A DNA stretch of 64,000 bases, taken from Betaproteobacteria bacterium. GTDB lineage: Bacteria; Pseudomonadota; Gammaproteobacteria; Burkholderiales; Ga0077523. This document shows, in pieces, positions 30,553 to 38,251 of this stretch; within the stretch, counting starts at the first letter, position 1; every line of letters begins with the position of its first letter. The notes below the pieces were generated by a model. The model saw only the letters and a program-made list of their open reading frames with translations, ran no database searches and was not told the origin of the DNA. A program made the position numbers and the translations under genes. The DNA is taken from positions 98,153 through 162,152 of the forward strand of contig WGLR01000002.1 of the NCBI GenBank assembly GCA_016125475.1. The letters are read 5' to 3'.

Positions 30553-31128
30553 TCAGCCGATGAGGTCCGACAACTCGTCGGCGTGCTCCTCTTCCTGTGC
30601 GAGAACGTCCTCGAGCATCCTGCGCGTGGTCGGATCCTTGTCGCCAAGATACCGGATCATCTCCGTGTATGTCTCCACGGCGATCCGTTCCGCGACGAGG
30701 TCTTCCTTGATCATGTCCTCGAGGTTCCGGCCCACGACATATTCCGCGTGTGCCCGGCCGTCGAGCCCCTTCGGCGAGAAATCAGGCTCGCCCCCGAGCT
30801 GGATGATGCGCTCGGCAATCCGGTCGGCGTGGGCGAGTTCCTCGTTGGCGTGCTGAAGGAATTCGTCCTTCACCGATTCCGAGTTCAGGCCGGTCGCGAG
30901 GAAATAGTGCGCCCTGTAGCGCATCACGCACACCAGCTCCGTCGCGAGAGCGCCGTTCAGCATCGCGATGACGGCCTCGCGATCGGCTCCGTAACTGGTC
31001 GTCACGGCGCCCTCGTTCACGGAGCGGCGCGCGCGGTCCCGGACGTCCGACACGGAAAAAAGAGGCGGTCGGGAGCTACCCTGCGTTCGTTCGCTGGTGG
31101 CTCGTTCGGTGGCAATTCTGGCATTCAT
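30553..31128 (-). CDS. Bacterioferritin-like (ferritin-like diiron) protein
   Basis: A 191-residue four-helix protein. Iron ligands fit the ferritin pattern: E in ATELVCVMRYRAH (about 63), E-x-x-H in ANEELAHADRIAERI (near 97), E in LVAERIAVETY and E-x-x-H in QEEEHADEL near the end. The basic N-terminal 30 residues are extra. It is upstream of the NarL regulator gene on the same strand, 45 bases away, and starts 160 bases from an operator copy, so it may be a stress-induced iron-storage or oxidative-protection protein. Confidence 0.82.
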   Translation of the reverse strand: MNARIATERATSERTQGSSRPPLFSVSDVRDRARRSVNEGAVTTSYGADREAVIAMLNGALATELVCVMRYRAHYFLATGLNSESVKDEFLQHANEELAHADRIAERIIQLGGEPDFSPKGLDGRAHAEYVVGRNLEDMIKEDLVAERIAVETYTEMIRYLGDKDPTTRRMLEDVLAQEEEHADELSDLIG

Positions 31129-31471
31129 GTACTGTCTCCTTTGCTGGCGGCACCTCCTTCGAGGCAGGTGCGCGGTGAGAAGGATTCACCGCGAAAGGCA
31201 GGACACCGCGTGCCCGTGCCTTTCGGGTATCGGCTCCATCGTATTGACCCGCGGCAGTTGCGCAAACCGGACAAGCCCTGCCCGACGTGTAGGCGTCGTC
31301 CTACCCGCGCTGTCGTCCCGGTCAGACAGGGATGACGGGAGCTTTCCCTTACCATTGGACTCGTCGCCGCGAGGCCCCGGGTGCAGCCGAGCTGCGCCGG
31401 ACAGGCCGCGGCGCCCCAGACACTGAAACAGCCCGCGCCCGGTCGGCGCGAGCCGACCGGATACCAGCCCC
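31129..31471. other. Divergent control region between bacterioferritin-like and kinase genes
   Basis: This is 343 bases without a credible gene. It contains the second GTAGG-N6-CCTAC palindrome roughly midway between the two divergent starts. The two divergent genes could share one regulator from here. No clean sigma-70 promoter was recognised. Confidence 0.6.
31289..31304. promoter_or_regulatory. Palindromic operator candidate, copy 2 (GTAGG-N6-CCTAC)
   Basis: GTAGGCGTCGTCCTAC, with the same arms and the same six-base spacing as the copy at 29388-29403; the spacers share TCGT. It is 160 bases from the bacterioferritin-like start and 167 from the kinase start. Confidence 0.6.
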
Positions 31472-32890
31472 ATGCCGACGACACAGACGGAACCAGTCCC
31501 GGATTCCGAACGACGAGACGCTTCGCCGCAGGTCAGGAGACGGTCGCGATGGAGCGGCCGCCACCCGGATTACCGATTCCTCGGACCGCTGGTGTCGGTC
31601 ATCGTCACGCTCGCCGTGCTCGCCGTCTCCGAAGTGGGCTACCACCGGATCACGCTCGAGTCGCAGACCGTCTCGCTGCAGGAAGACACTTCGCGCCGTC
31701 TCCAGTCCCTGCTCAAGAACGTCGTGGACGCGGAAACCGGACAGCGCGGATTCCTGCTGACCGGCGACAAGACCTACCTCGAACCCTACGACGAGGCCGC
31801 GAAGGAGATTCCCGGGCAGATCGAGAGGTTGCGGCACACGTACGCGAAGGACGAGCGCGCACTGGAACTCCTCGCGCAGATCAATCGGGCCGTGCAGGCG
31901 AAGATGACCGAGCTCGAGCTCACGATACGGCTGCGCACGCAGGGCGCCTTTTCGGCGAGCAGCGCGGTCCTGAGCACGCACCTCGGAAGACTGAAGATGG
32001 ACGAAGTGCGCGACGCACTGGGCGAGCTCATGGACTATCAGCAGGCACGAACCAAACGCGTCCGGGAACGCTGGAGCCAGATGGCCGCGAGCATGCGCGT
32101 GGGGCTCGCGATCACCTGTGCGCTGAGTCTGTTCACATTCTTCTTCTACCTGCGGTTCTATGGATCGCTCGCCAGGCGCGAGGCGGAGTTCGCGGCATCG
32201 GCGGAACGCGAGCGCGCGCGGCTCGACGAGGAAGTACAGAGACGCACGCGCGAGCTCGGCGAGCTCGCCGCCAACCTGCAGGACGTGCGCGAGCAGGAAC
32301 GCCGTCACATCGCACGCGAGCTGCACGACGAACTCGGGTCGCTGCTGACCGCTGCAAAACTCGACATCTCCGCACTGCGATCCCAGCTGAAGGAGGCTCC
32401 CCCTGCGGTCCACGACAAGCTGGGCCAGCTCACGGAAACGCTCAGCTCCGTGATCTCGCTGAAACGCCGCATCATCGAGAACCTGCACCCCTCGGCGCTC
32501 GAGCACCTCGGTCCGGCCGCCGCCCTGCGCGCGATGGTGGAGGAATTCTGCGAGCACACGGACATCGATGCGTTCGTGCACGTTGATGACGTGGAGATCG
32601 ACGACGAGGCGGGACTCGCCCTCTATCGTCTCGCCCAGGAAGCGCTCACGAACATCCAGAAGTACTCCGAGGCAACCGAGGTCCGCGTGACGCTGGCGAG
32701 CGAACCCGACGAGGTCACGCTTTCGATCCGCGACAACGGCAAGGGCTTCGACGTGCCTTCGAGCGAACGCATCGGTTCGCACGGCCTGGCCGGCATGCGC
32801 GTACGCATGCAGGGCGTCGGCGGAACCCTGCGCGTGTCGAGCCGCCCCGGCAGCGGCACGCTCGTGCAGGCCAGGATCCCGCGTACCTGA
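31472..32890 (+). CDS. Sensor histidine kinase with CHASE3-type sensor and HisKA_3 domain
   Basis: A 472-residue inner-membrane kinase. Membrane helix 1 is about 36-57. A periplasmic CHASE3-like helical domain (about 60-205) carries the family signature DAETGQRGFLLTGD. Membrane helix 2 is about 210-230. A coiled coil leads to the HisKA_3 dimerisation domain with the phosphoacceptor H285 (RHIARELHDELGSLLTAAKLD). HATPase (about 375-470) has the N box EALTNIQKYSEA and G boxes DNGKGF and GSHGLAGMRVR. The signal is unknown. Its partner is probably the NarL-type regulator at 29872-30507. Confidence 0.92.
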   Translation: MPTTQTEPVPDSERRDASPQVRRRSRWSGRHPDYRFLGPLVSVIVTLAVLAVSEVGYHRITLESQTVSLQEDTSRRLQSLLKNVVDAETGQRGFLLTGDKTYLEPYDEAAKEIPGQIERLRHTYAKDERALELLAQINRAVQAKMTELELTIRLRTQGAFSASSAVLSTHLGRLKMDEVRDALGELMDYQQARTKRVRERWSQMAASMRVGLAITCALSLFTFFFYLRFYGSLARREAEFAASAERERARLDEEVQRRTRELGELAANLQDVREQERRHIARELHDELGSLLTAAKLDISALRSQLKEAPPAVHDKLGQLTETLSSVISLKRRIIENLHPSALEHLGPAAALRAMVEEFCEHTDIDAFVHVDDVEIDDEAGLALYRLAQEALTNIQKYSEATEVRVTLASEPDEVTLSIRDNGKGFDVPSSERIGSHGLAGMRVRMQGVGGTLRVSSRPGSGTLVQARIPRT

Positions 32891-33107
32891 ATCGTTCGTT
32901 CCCGAAACCTGCCGGAGCCTCGCGCCGCCTGGCGTCCGCGACCGTCCGTCGGCGGGACGTCGGACCAGTCCGACACGGCCCTTCGGCGCGTGCCGACACG
33001 CCTGGCGGCAGCGTGCCTACTGTGCAGCCGCGCCTCTCACGTCACACTTGATCCCAGCTCATTCGCGACGATTCGCGAAGCAGCCTGCAGATAACAGGAG
33101 GTGAGAG

Positions 33108-33275
33108 ATGCTTCAGTACGCGATTGCGTTTTTCGTCATAGCGCTCATCGCCGCGTTGTTCGGCTTCGGCGGCATCGCCGCCGGCGCCGTAGAGATCGGC
33201 AAGGTTCTGTTCTTCGTGTTCATCATTCTCGCAGGCATCGCCTTCATCGCCGATCTCATGCGGGGGCGTGTCTAG
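33108..33275 (+). CDS. DUF1328 small membrane protein (YtjA-like)
   Basis: A 55-residue protein with two membrane helices joined by [14 protein letters not shown] and ending [10 protein letters not shown], the typical DUF1328/YtjA pattern. AGGAGGTGAG lies just upstream of the ATG. Its function is unknown in the family. It opens a run of six small envelope genes after the kinase gene. A CCTAC half-site of the putative operator lies 88 bases upstream, without a matching left arm. Confidence 0.88.
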   Translation: MLQYAIAFFVIALIAALFGFGGIAAGAVEIGKVLFFVFIILAGIAFIADLMRGRV

Positions 33276-33387
33276 CCCGGGAGCCATCCGCGTGCCGCGG
33301 TCCCGTATCGGCCCTCGGCACGCACGCTCCTTCCGCCTGCGCGGACGTCTCAGTCTCAGTCAACACATTCAACCAAGGAGGTTTCAA

Positions 33388-33789
33388 ATGTCCCATCCCA
33401 CGCTGCTCAAGAAGACGGATTCTTCTTTCACCCATTCGACCAACGGCCTCGAACGTGCGGCCTCGAAGGCGGATCGCGTGGCAGACAACGTGACGGAAGT
33501 CACCGAAGAAACCCGTGCCGCCATCGCGCAGATGGTCAATGACGTGCAGCAGATCGTCTCCCGGGTCGGTCCGCAGGCCACGGAAGAGATGCGTGAACTC
33601 GTCGACTCCGTTCGCTCCACGGCGAAGGATCTCGGCTCGGAATTCGAGGAAGTGAGCGATGCAGCCCGGACGCGTCTGCACGAGGGCGCCGAACGCGCGC
33701 GCGAAGTGGTGCGTGACCGTCCCGTCCAGTCCGTGACCGTGGCAGCCCTGCTCGGTGTCGCACTCGGCGCTTTCATAGCCCGGCGCTGA
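33388..33789 (+). CDS. DUF883 (ElaB/YqjD-like) membrane-anchored protein
   Basis: A 133-residue protein of mostly amphipathic helix with heptad-like spacing (about 20-105), a short DRPVQSVTVAALLGVALGAFIARR tail (about 108-133) that anchors it in the inner membrane, and the conserved RDRP segment. In E. coli, relatives ElaB/YqjD bind ribosomes in stationary phase. AAGGAGG lies seven bases before the ATG at 33388, which decides this start over the longer frame. Confidence 0.88.
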   Translation: MSHPTLLKKTDSSFTHSTNGLERAASKADRVADNVTEVTEETRAAIAQMVNDVQQIVSRVGPQATEEMRELVDSVRSTAKDLGSEFEEVSDAARTRLHEGAERAREVVRDRPVQSVTVAALLGVALGAFIARR

Positions 33790-33851
33790 GAACGATCGAC
33801 CACGGACTGTTCGCGGCACGGCAACTCCGGAAAGAAGCACGGGAGAACACC

Positions 33852-34223
33852 ATGGAAAACGTGATGCCTTCGATCCGCGCGCTCGCGAGCGCGCTCGTCG
33901 AGCACGCCGGCAACTACGCCGCGCTCATCGACCAGTCGATCGTCGACATGCGTGCGCAGGTGATGCGCCGGGCGCTCTGTCTCATCGGCGCGTTTCTCCT
34001 CCTGCAGACATCACTTGCGGGGTTCATGGTGCTGTCGGTCCTGTCCGTCGAGAACGGCCCCCTGCAGCATCCGTCCGTCTGGGCGATTCCGGGGGCCGCG
34101 CTGGCGGTGTCCGTGGTGCTCGGTCTCATCGGCCTGCGCTCCACGGGGCGCCCCACGCGTCTGCGTTCGGAGATGGAAGCGGACCTGGCTGCTGCCCGCA
34201 CGCTGCTCGGAGATCCCCGATGA
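33852..34223 (+). CDS. YqjE-like phage-holin-family membrane protein
   Basis: A 123-residue protein with an N-terminal amphipathic segment (IRALASALVEHAGNYAALI), two membrane helices (about 40-62 and 73-93) and a charged C-terminus (SEMEADLAAARTLLG). The order DUF883 - YqjE - small protein parallels yqjD-yqjE-yqjK of enterobacteria. The holin family name reflects topology only. Confidence 0.8.
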   Translation: MENVMPSIRALASALVEHAGNYAALIDQSIVDMRAQVMRRALCLIGAFLLLQTSLAGFMVLSVLSVENGPLQHPSVWAIPGAALAVSVVLGLIGLRSTGRPTRLRSEMEADLAAARTLLGDPR

Positions 34224-34618
34224 GCGGCCGATCGACGTCCCCGCACGTCGGCCCACCGCTGTCCGACGAAGCGTTCGAACAGTCGCGCGTCCGCGTCATC
34301 GCCGCTCTGGGACAGGTCAGCCGAAGCGTCCACGCCGTCGCGGATTCACAACCCGTTCGCACCATGACATGGCTCGCGAAGTATCGGTGGTGGATCGCAG
34401 GCGGCATCAGCGTGGGCGTGATTCTGACCGACATGGGTGGCAGGTCGGGAGTCAGGCGCGTGGCCGGTGCGCTCTCGCTGCTCGCGCAGGGACTGGCCGT
34501 GAAATCCGCGCTGGACCAGGTGGTCCGCAGCGGCAGCCGTCCCGGAGCAGTCCCCGCTCACGATCACGCAGGGTCGACGCGCATGACCACGACGTATCGG
34601 GCGGAGGAAGCACCGTGA
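34220..34618 (+). CDS. Small YqjK-position membrane protein
   Basis: A 132-residue protein that overlaps the YqjE-like gene in ATGA. It has a hydrophilic N-terminus (1-45), a WLAKYRWWIAGGISVGVILTD membrane segment (about 51-71) and a second moderately hydrophobic helix (about 78-100). Similarity is too weak for a family name. Position and overlap place it with the yqjDEK-like group. Confidence 0.65.
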   Translation: MSGRSTSPHVGPPLSDEAFEQSRVRVIAALGQVSRSVHAVADSQPVRTMTWLAKYRWWIAGGISVGVILTDMGGRSGVRRVAGALSLLAQGLAVKSALDQVVRSGSRPGAVPAHDHAGSTRMTTTYRAEEAP

Positions 34619-34932
34619 GCCGAACCACGTCGGCCTGGTGTGCTTCCCTGATCATTGCCGCGACGGCACTCGAGGCAGGATGCGCGGTCATACCAGAGCG
34701 GCAGTCTTCCGGCGGTTCCGCCGAAGATGTCGCGATCACGACCGAGATCAGGGCCCGATACGCGAGCGACGCCTCGCTCTCGGCTGCCGGCATCCGTGTG
34801 GAAACACAGGAAGGTGACGTGCAGTTGAGCGGACTTGCGCAATCCGCGGAACAGCGGGCCCGCGCAGAAGAGATCGCGCGGGATGTCGACGGCGTGGACT
34901 CCGTCGAGAACGACATCGAAGTCCAGCGCTGA
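34615..34932 (+). CDS. BON-domain exported protein
   Basis: A 105-residue protein with an N-terminal hydrophobic segment ending ALEAGC, then one BON domain (about 35-105: AITTEIRARYASDASLSAAGIRVETQEGDVQLSG). BON domains bind phospholipid at the outer membrane. The sequence before the Cys (L-E-A-G-C) has Glu at the -3 position and is a poor lipobox, so lipidation is uncertain. The GTG start overlaps the preceding stop in GTGA, with GGAGG nine bases upstream. Confidence 0.8.
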   Translation: MSRTTSAWCASLIIAATALEAGCAVIPERQSSGGSAEDVAITTEIRARYASDASLSAAGIRVETQEGDVQLSGLAQSAEQRARAEEIARDVDGVDSVENDIEVQR

Positions 34933-35115
34933 CCCACACAGACGCCTGCCATCATGGTCCGCCTTCCACGACGGCCCACGCCCCACCCTTCCCGCTCCGG
35001 GAATGCGGGAGCGTGCACCGGCTGGAAGCCTGCCGGACCGTTACTCGAACCTTTCGCCAGTCGACGCGTTCGGCACAACAGTCGGACGCCTGGCCGGCCA
35101 ACCCAGGAGGTAGCC

Positions 35116-35565
35116 ATGAACACTCAGAACCATGTCCGATTCACGACGATCGCGACCGCTCTCCTCGCGGCGGGCGTCCTGTTCGGCTGTCAGAGCCAGG
35201 AGCAGGACTCCAAGACGGTCGGACAGAAACTGGACAGCACGATCGAATCGACGAAACAGGCCGTCAACGAGGCCGGCGACAAGCTCGACCAGGAAACCGA
35301 CAAGATTCGTGATGCGGCAAAGGAATCCGCGTCCCGCATGTCCGATTCGATCTCGGATTCCTCGATCACCGCGTCGATCCAGGCATCGTTCCTGAAGGAT
35401 CCCGACCTGAGCGTGCTGAAGATCGACGTCACGACGCACGACGGCGCCGTCGAACTCGCCGGCAAGGTGAAGACGGACGACGCCAAGGAACGTGCCGGCA
35501 AGATCGCAAGCGCAACCGATGGCGTGAAGTCCGTCACGAACGATCTGGTCGTGGAATCCTCGTGA
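35116..35565 (+). CDS. BON-domain lipoprotein with helical linker
   Basis: A 149-residue protein with the lipobox LFGC (Cys near residue 27), a charged helical stretch (about 35-75, DSTIESTKQAVNEAGDKLDQE) reminiscent of LEA or YtxH-like repeats, and a BON domain (about 80-148). AGGAGG lies close before the ATG at 35116. It is a second, longer BON protein next to the one at 34615 and closes the envelope-stress cluster. Confidence 0.85.
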   Translation: MNTQNHVRFTTIATALLAAGVLFGCQSQEQDSKTVGQKLDSTIESTKQAVNEAGDKLDQETDKIRDAAKESASRMSDSISDSSITASIQASFLKDPDLSVLKIDVTTHDGAVELAGKVKTDDAKERAGKIASATDGVKSVTNDLVVESS

Positions 35566-35665
35566 TCCCGTCCACATGCCGAATCCGTCCCGGGTCGGGA
35601 GGCCAGGCCTCAACGGTCTGCCACCGATGGCCGGGGCCCGGAGGCCCCCCGATGCACCCAGAGTG

Positions 35666-35714
35666 AAGGGCCCCCGCCCGTCACGTGACACCTGTGACAG
35701 GCCGGGGGCCCTTT
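35666..35714. terminator. Bidirectional terminator between convergent genes
   Basis: An 11-base-pair stem (AAGGGCCCCCG at 35666-35676 with its complement at 35703-35713) encloses a 26-base loop that itself contains GTCAC/GTGAC repeats. T residues follow on the plus side and TTCA on the minus side. It sits between the convergent BON lipoprotein gene and the small exported protein gene. Confidence 0.7.
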
Positions 35715-35765
35715 GCGACGGATCGCAGACCGGCCGCTGGTGCGCCGGCCTGCGAGGTGTCGCGC

Positions 35766-36020
35766 TTACTTGTCTTCCGATGCGGCGGGTGCGTCTGCGG
35801 GCTGGTCAGCGGGCTTCTCTGCCGCGGCCTTCGCCTTGCGGTGATGGCGGTGGTGCATTTTCTTCTTATGTTTTGCCGGCTTGTCCGGGGCAGGCGCGGC
35901 TTCGGCGGCCGGGGCAGCGGCGCCGTCGGAGGCAGCAGCCTCGTCGGCAGCCTGCGCCATGCCGATACCGAACGCGAACACGCCGGCCACGAGCGCAGCC
36001 AGAAGGTTTGTCGAACGCAT
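35766..36020 (-). CDS. Small exported Ala/Pro/Lys/His-rich protein
   Basis: An 84-residue protein. The ATG at 36020 is preceded by GGGAG at six bases. A signal peptide (1-24, ending GMAQA) is followed by a low-complexity mature part of about 60 residues with a basic core KHKKKMHHRHHRKAKAA flanked by Ala/Pro/Glu/Asp repeats. No family is recognised. The His cluster could bind metal or acidic polymers, which is speculation. Confidence 0.72.
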   Translation of the reverse strand: MRSTNLLAALVAGVFAFGIGMAQAADEAAASDGAAAPAAEAAPAPDKPAKHKKKMHHRHHRKAKAAAEKPADQPADAPAASEDK

Positions 36021-36442
36021 GAAAATCTCCCGTAAAAAGAGTGAATTGGCCCGGCCCATGCCAGGCCGCCGCGGAATCTATTCGCAACACCTTTCTACAA
36101 CCTGAACAAAACGCCGGCCGATCGAATAATTCGCAAAACGATCGCCCGCTGACGGGGCCGTACCCAGAACATCGTTCTGGCGCAGGGTAGACCGCCCGGG
36201 CGCCATGAGAAAATCGCGCCCGGCCAGGGCCATCGGGAAGCCCGCCGGAACCCGCCGGGCCCGCTCGAGACAAACTTTCAGCGCCCCGGACCGGTCGCGC
36301 CGGTTCGTGACTTCGCGGCCACGGCCATCGTCCTTCTCCCGGGTGCACGAGCGCCCGGCGCGAGACACCACGCCCGGCCCGAAGCAGGCACACCGCAAAC
36401 CCCGAAAAGACAACAGTCCACCAAGAACAGAAACGCGTCATC
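36021..36442. other. Intergenic region upstream of tamA
   Basis: These 422 bases separate divergent genes. I see no credible open reading frame and no repeat. A short AT-rich patch around 36105-36140 could carry the promoter of the small exported protein gene, but no clean consensus hexamers are present. Confidence 0.5.
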
Positions 36443-38251
36443 GTGCAGTCGTCAGCCCCACCCTCTCCCGCCCGTGCCGTGCGCGCTCCGGCTCGTGCAC
36501 GGCTTCTCGCCCCCTGGTTGTCGTCGCTGCTGCTCGCGGCAGCCCTCGTGCCGGCGGCGAGCCGGGCCGCGGAAACGCCCTTCGAGGTGCGCATCGACGC
36601 GCCGCCTGCGATTCGGTCGGCGCTGCAGTCGCAGCTCGACATCGAGCGCTGGAGCGCGCGCGGCGGAATCAACGAGACGCAGCTTCGGCAGTTGTACAAG
36701 ACCGCGCCGGCACAGGTGCGTACCGTGCTCGCCACCGAGGGGTACTTCTCGCCGGACGTGTCGGCGACGCTGGACGACACCGGCGGGCGCAGGGTCGTCA
36801 GGATCAAGGTCGTCCCGGGCGAGCCGACCAGGGTGAGCAGCATCGACTTCAACGTCACCGGTCCGATAACGGAAGACCCCGAGCAAGCGTCCCGCGTGCA
36901 GGCGGCCCGCACGGAGTTCCGGCTCGCGAAGGGCGACGTCTTCAGGCAGGCCGACTGGGACTCGACGAAACAGGGCGTACTCGACGCGGTCCGGCAGGTG
37001 AAATACGCGTCGGCACGCATCGCGACGAGCGAAGCACACATCGACCCGGATTCCCGTTCCGCCCGGATCACTCTGGTGATCGACAGCGGACCGGTGTTCC
37101 GCTTCGGTCCGCTCGACGTCACCGGCCTCAGCCGGTATCCGTCGAGCATCGTGGAAAACCTCGATCCGATCCACCCGGGTTCGGTCTACGACGAGAAACT
37201 CCTGCTTCGCTTCCAGCGCCGGCTGCTCGCGTCGGGCTACTTCGCGAGCGCGGTGGTCGTCGCGGACGACGACCCCGCACACGCGGATGCCACGCCGGTG
37301 CGCGTGAAGATCGTGGAAGGCGCCGCACGCAAGGTCGACCTCGGCGTCGGCTTCAGCACCGACCGGGGACCTCGCGCACAGGCCCGGTACACGGACAAGA
37401 ACACGCTCGATCGGGCGCTGCAGCTTTCCGGATCGGTCAAGGTCGATCGTCTCAGCCAGGAAGCCGTCGGCGGCCTCACGTTGCCCACGAACGCGAGCGG
37501 ACACGTCTACGGTCTGGAGGGACGCTACAACTTTCAGGACATCCAGGGCGAGCAGCTCACGAACTGGAGCGTGACGGGCGCTCGCGGCTTCACGGTCGAG
37601 AAACGCGAATCGCGGCAGGCGGTGCAGTTCCTGACGGAGAGCATTGCGCTCGGAGACGGCACAGGCGACGACCGCAAGGCGCTCTACTTCTCGCAGACGT
37701 GGCGGTGGAACAAGCTCGACGACATCCTCGTGCCGCGCAATGGCTACTTTCTCTCGCTCGAACTCGGCCTGGCGGACCACACCCTGCTCACGGACCGCAG
37801 CTTCGCGCGCATGGAAACGCACGCGAGCTATCTGCTGTCGCTGCGCAAGTTCGCGACGATCATCCTGCGCGGAGAACTCGGCGCCGTCTTCGCGAACAGC
37901 AAGGACAACATCCCTTCGGCGTACCTTTACCGGACCGGTGGCGACACGACGGTCCGGGGATACGCGTACCAGAGCCTCGGCGTCGTCGAGAACGGCTCCG
38001 TCGTCGGCGGACGCTATCTCGGCGTCGCGAGCGTCGAGTACGTGCAGTGGATCAAGCCGCAGTGGGGAGCCGCCGTCTTCGTCGACGCGGGCAACGCCGC
38101 GGACAAGGTGAAGGGCTTCCAGGCCGCCGTCGGCTACGGGGTGGGTCTGCGATGGAGCAGCCCCATCGGTGCGCTCAACTTCGACGTGGCACGGGCACGT
38201 GACCTCAACGAGTGGCGCCTGCACTTCAGTGCAGGCATGGTGTTCCAGTGA
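36443..38251 (+). CDS. tamA: Translocation and assembly module protein TamA
   Basis: A 602-residue Omp85-family outer-membrane protein. After a signal peptide (about 1-42) come three POTRA domains (about 45-270) and a 16-strand barrel. The family signature near residue 498 is TTVRGY in GGDTTVRGYAYQSLG. The C-terminus ends in Phe-Gln (HFSAGMVFQ), close to the barrel-sorting signal. It starts with GTG at 36443 and works with TamB in moving autotransporters or lipids across the envelope. Confidence 0.94.
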   Translation: MQSSAPPSPARAVRAPARARLLAPWLSSLLLAAALVPAASRAAETPFEVRIDAPPAIRSALQSQLDIERWSARGGINETQLRQLYKTAPAQVRTVLATEGYFSPDVSATLDDTGGRRVVRIKVVPGEPTRVSSIDFNVTGPITEDPEQASRVQAARTEFRLAKGDVFRQADWDSTKQGVLDAVRQVKYASARIATSEAHIDPDSRSARITLVIDSGPVFRFGPLDVTGLSRYPSSIVENLDPIHPGSVYDEKLLLRFQRRLLASGYFASAVVVADDDPAHADATPVRVKIVEGAARKVDLGVGFSTDRGPRAQARYTDKNTLDRALQLSGSVKVDRLSQEAVGGLTLPTNASGHVYGLEGRYNFQDIQGEQLTNWSVTGARGFTVEKRESRQAVQFLTESIALGDGTGDDRKALYFSQTWRWNKLDDILVPRNGYFLSLELGLADHTLLTDRSFARMETHASYLLSLRKFATIILRGELGAVFANSKDNIPSAYLYRTGGDTTVRGYAYQSLGVVENGSVVGGRYLGVASVEYVQWIKPQWGAAVFVDAGNAADKVKGFQAAVGYGVGLRWSSPIGALNFDVARARDLNEWRLHFSAGMVFQ

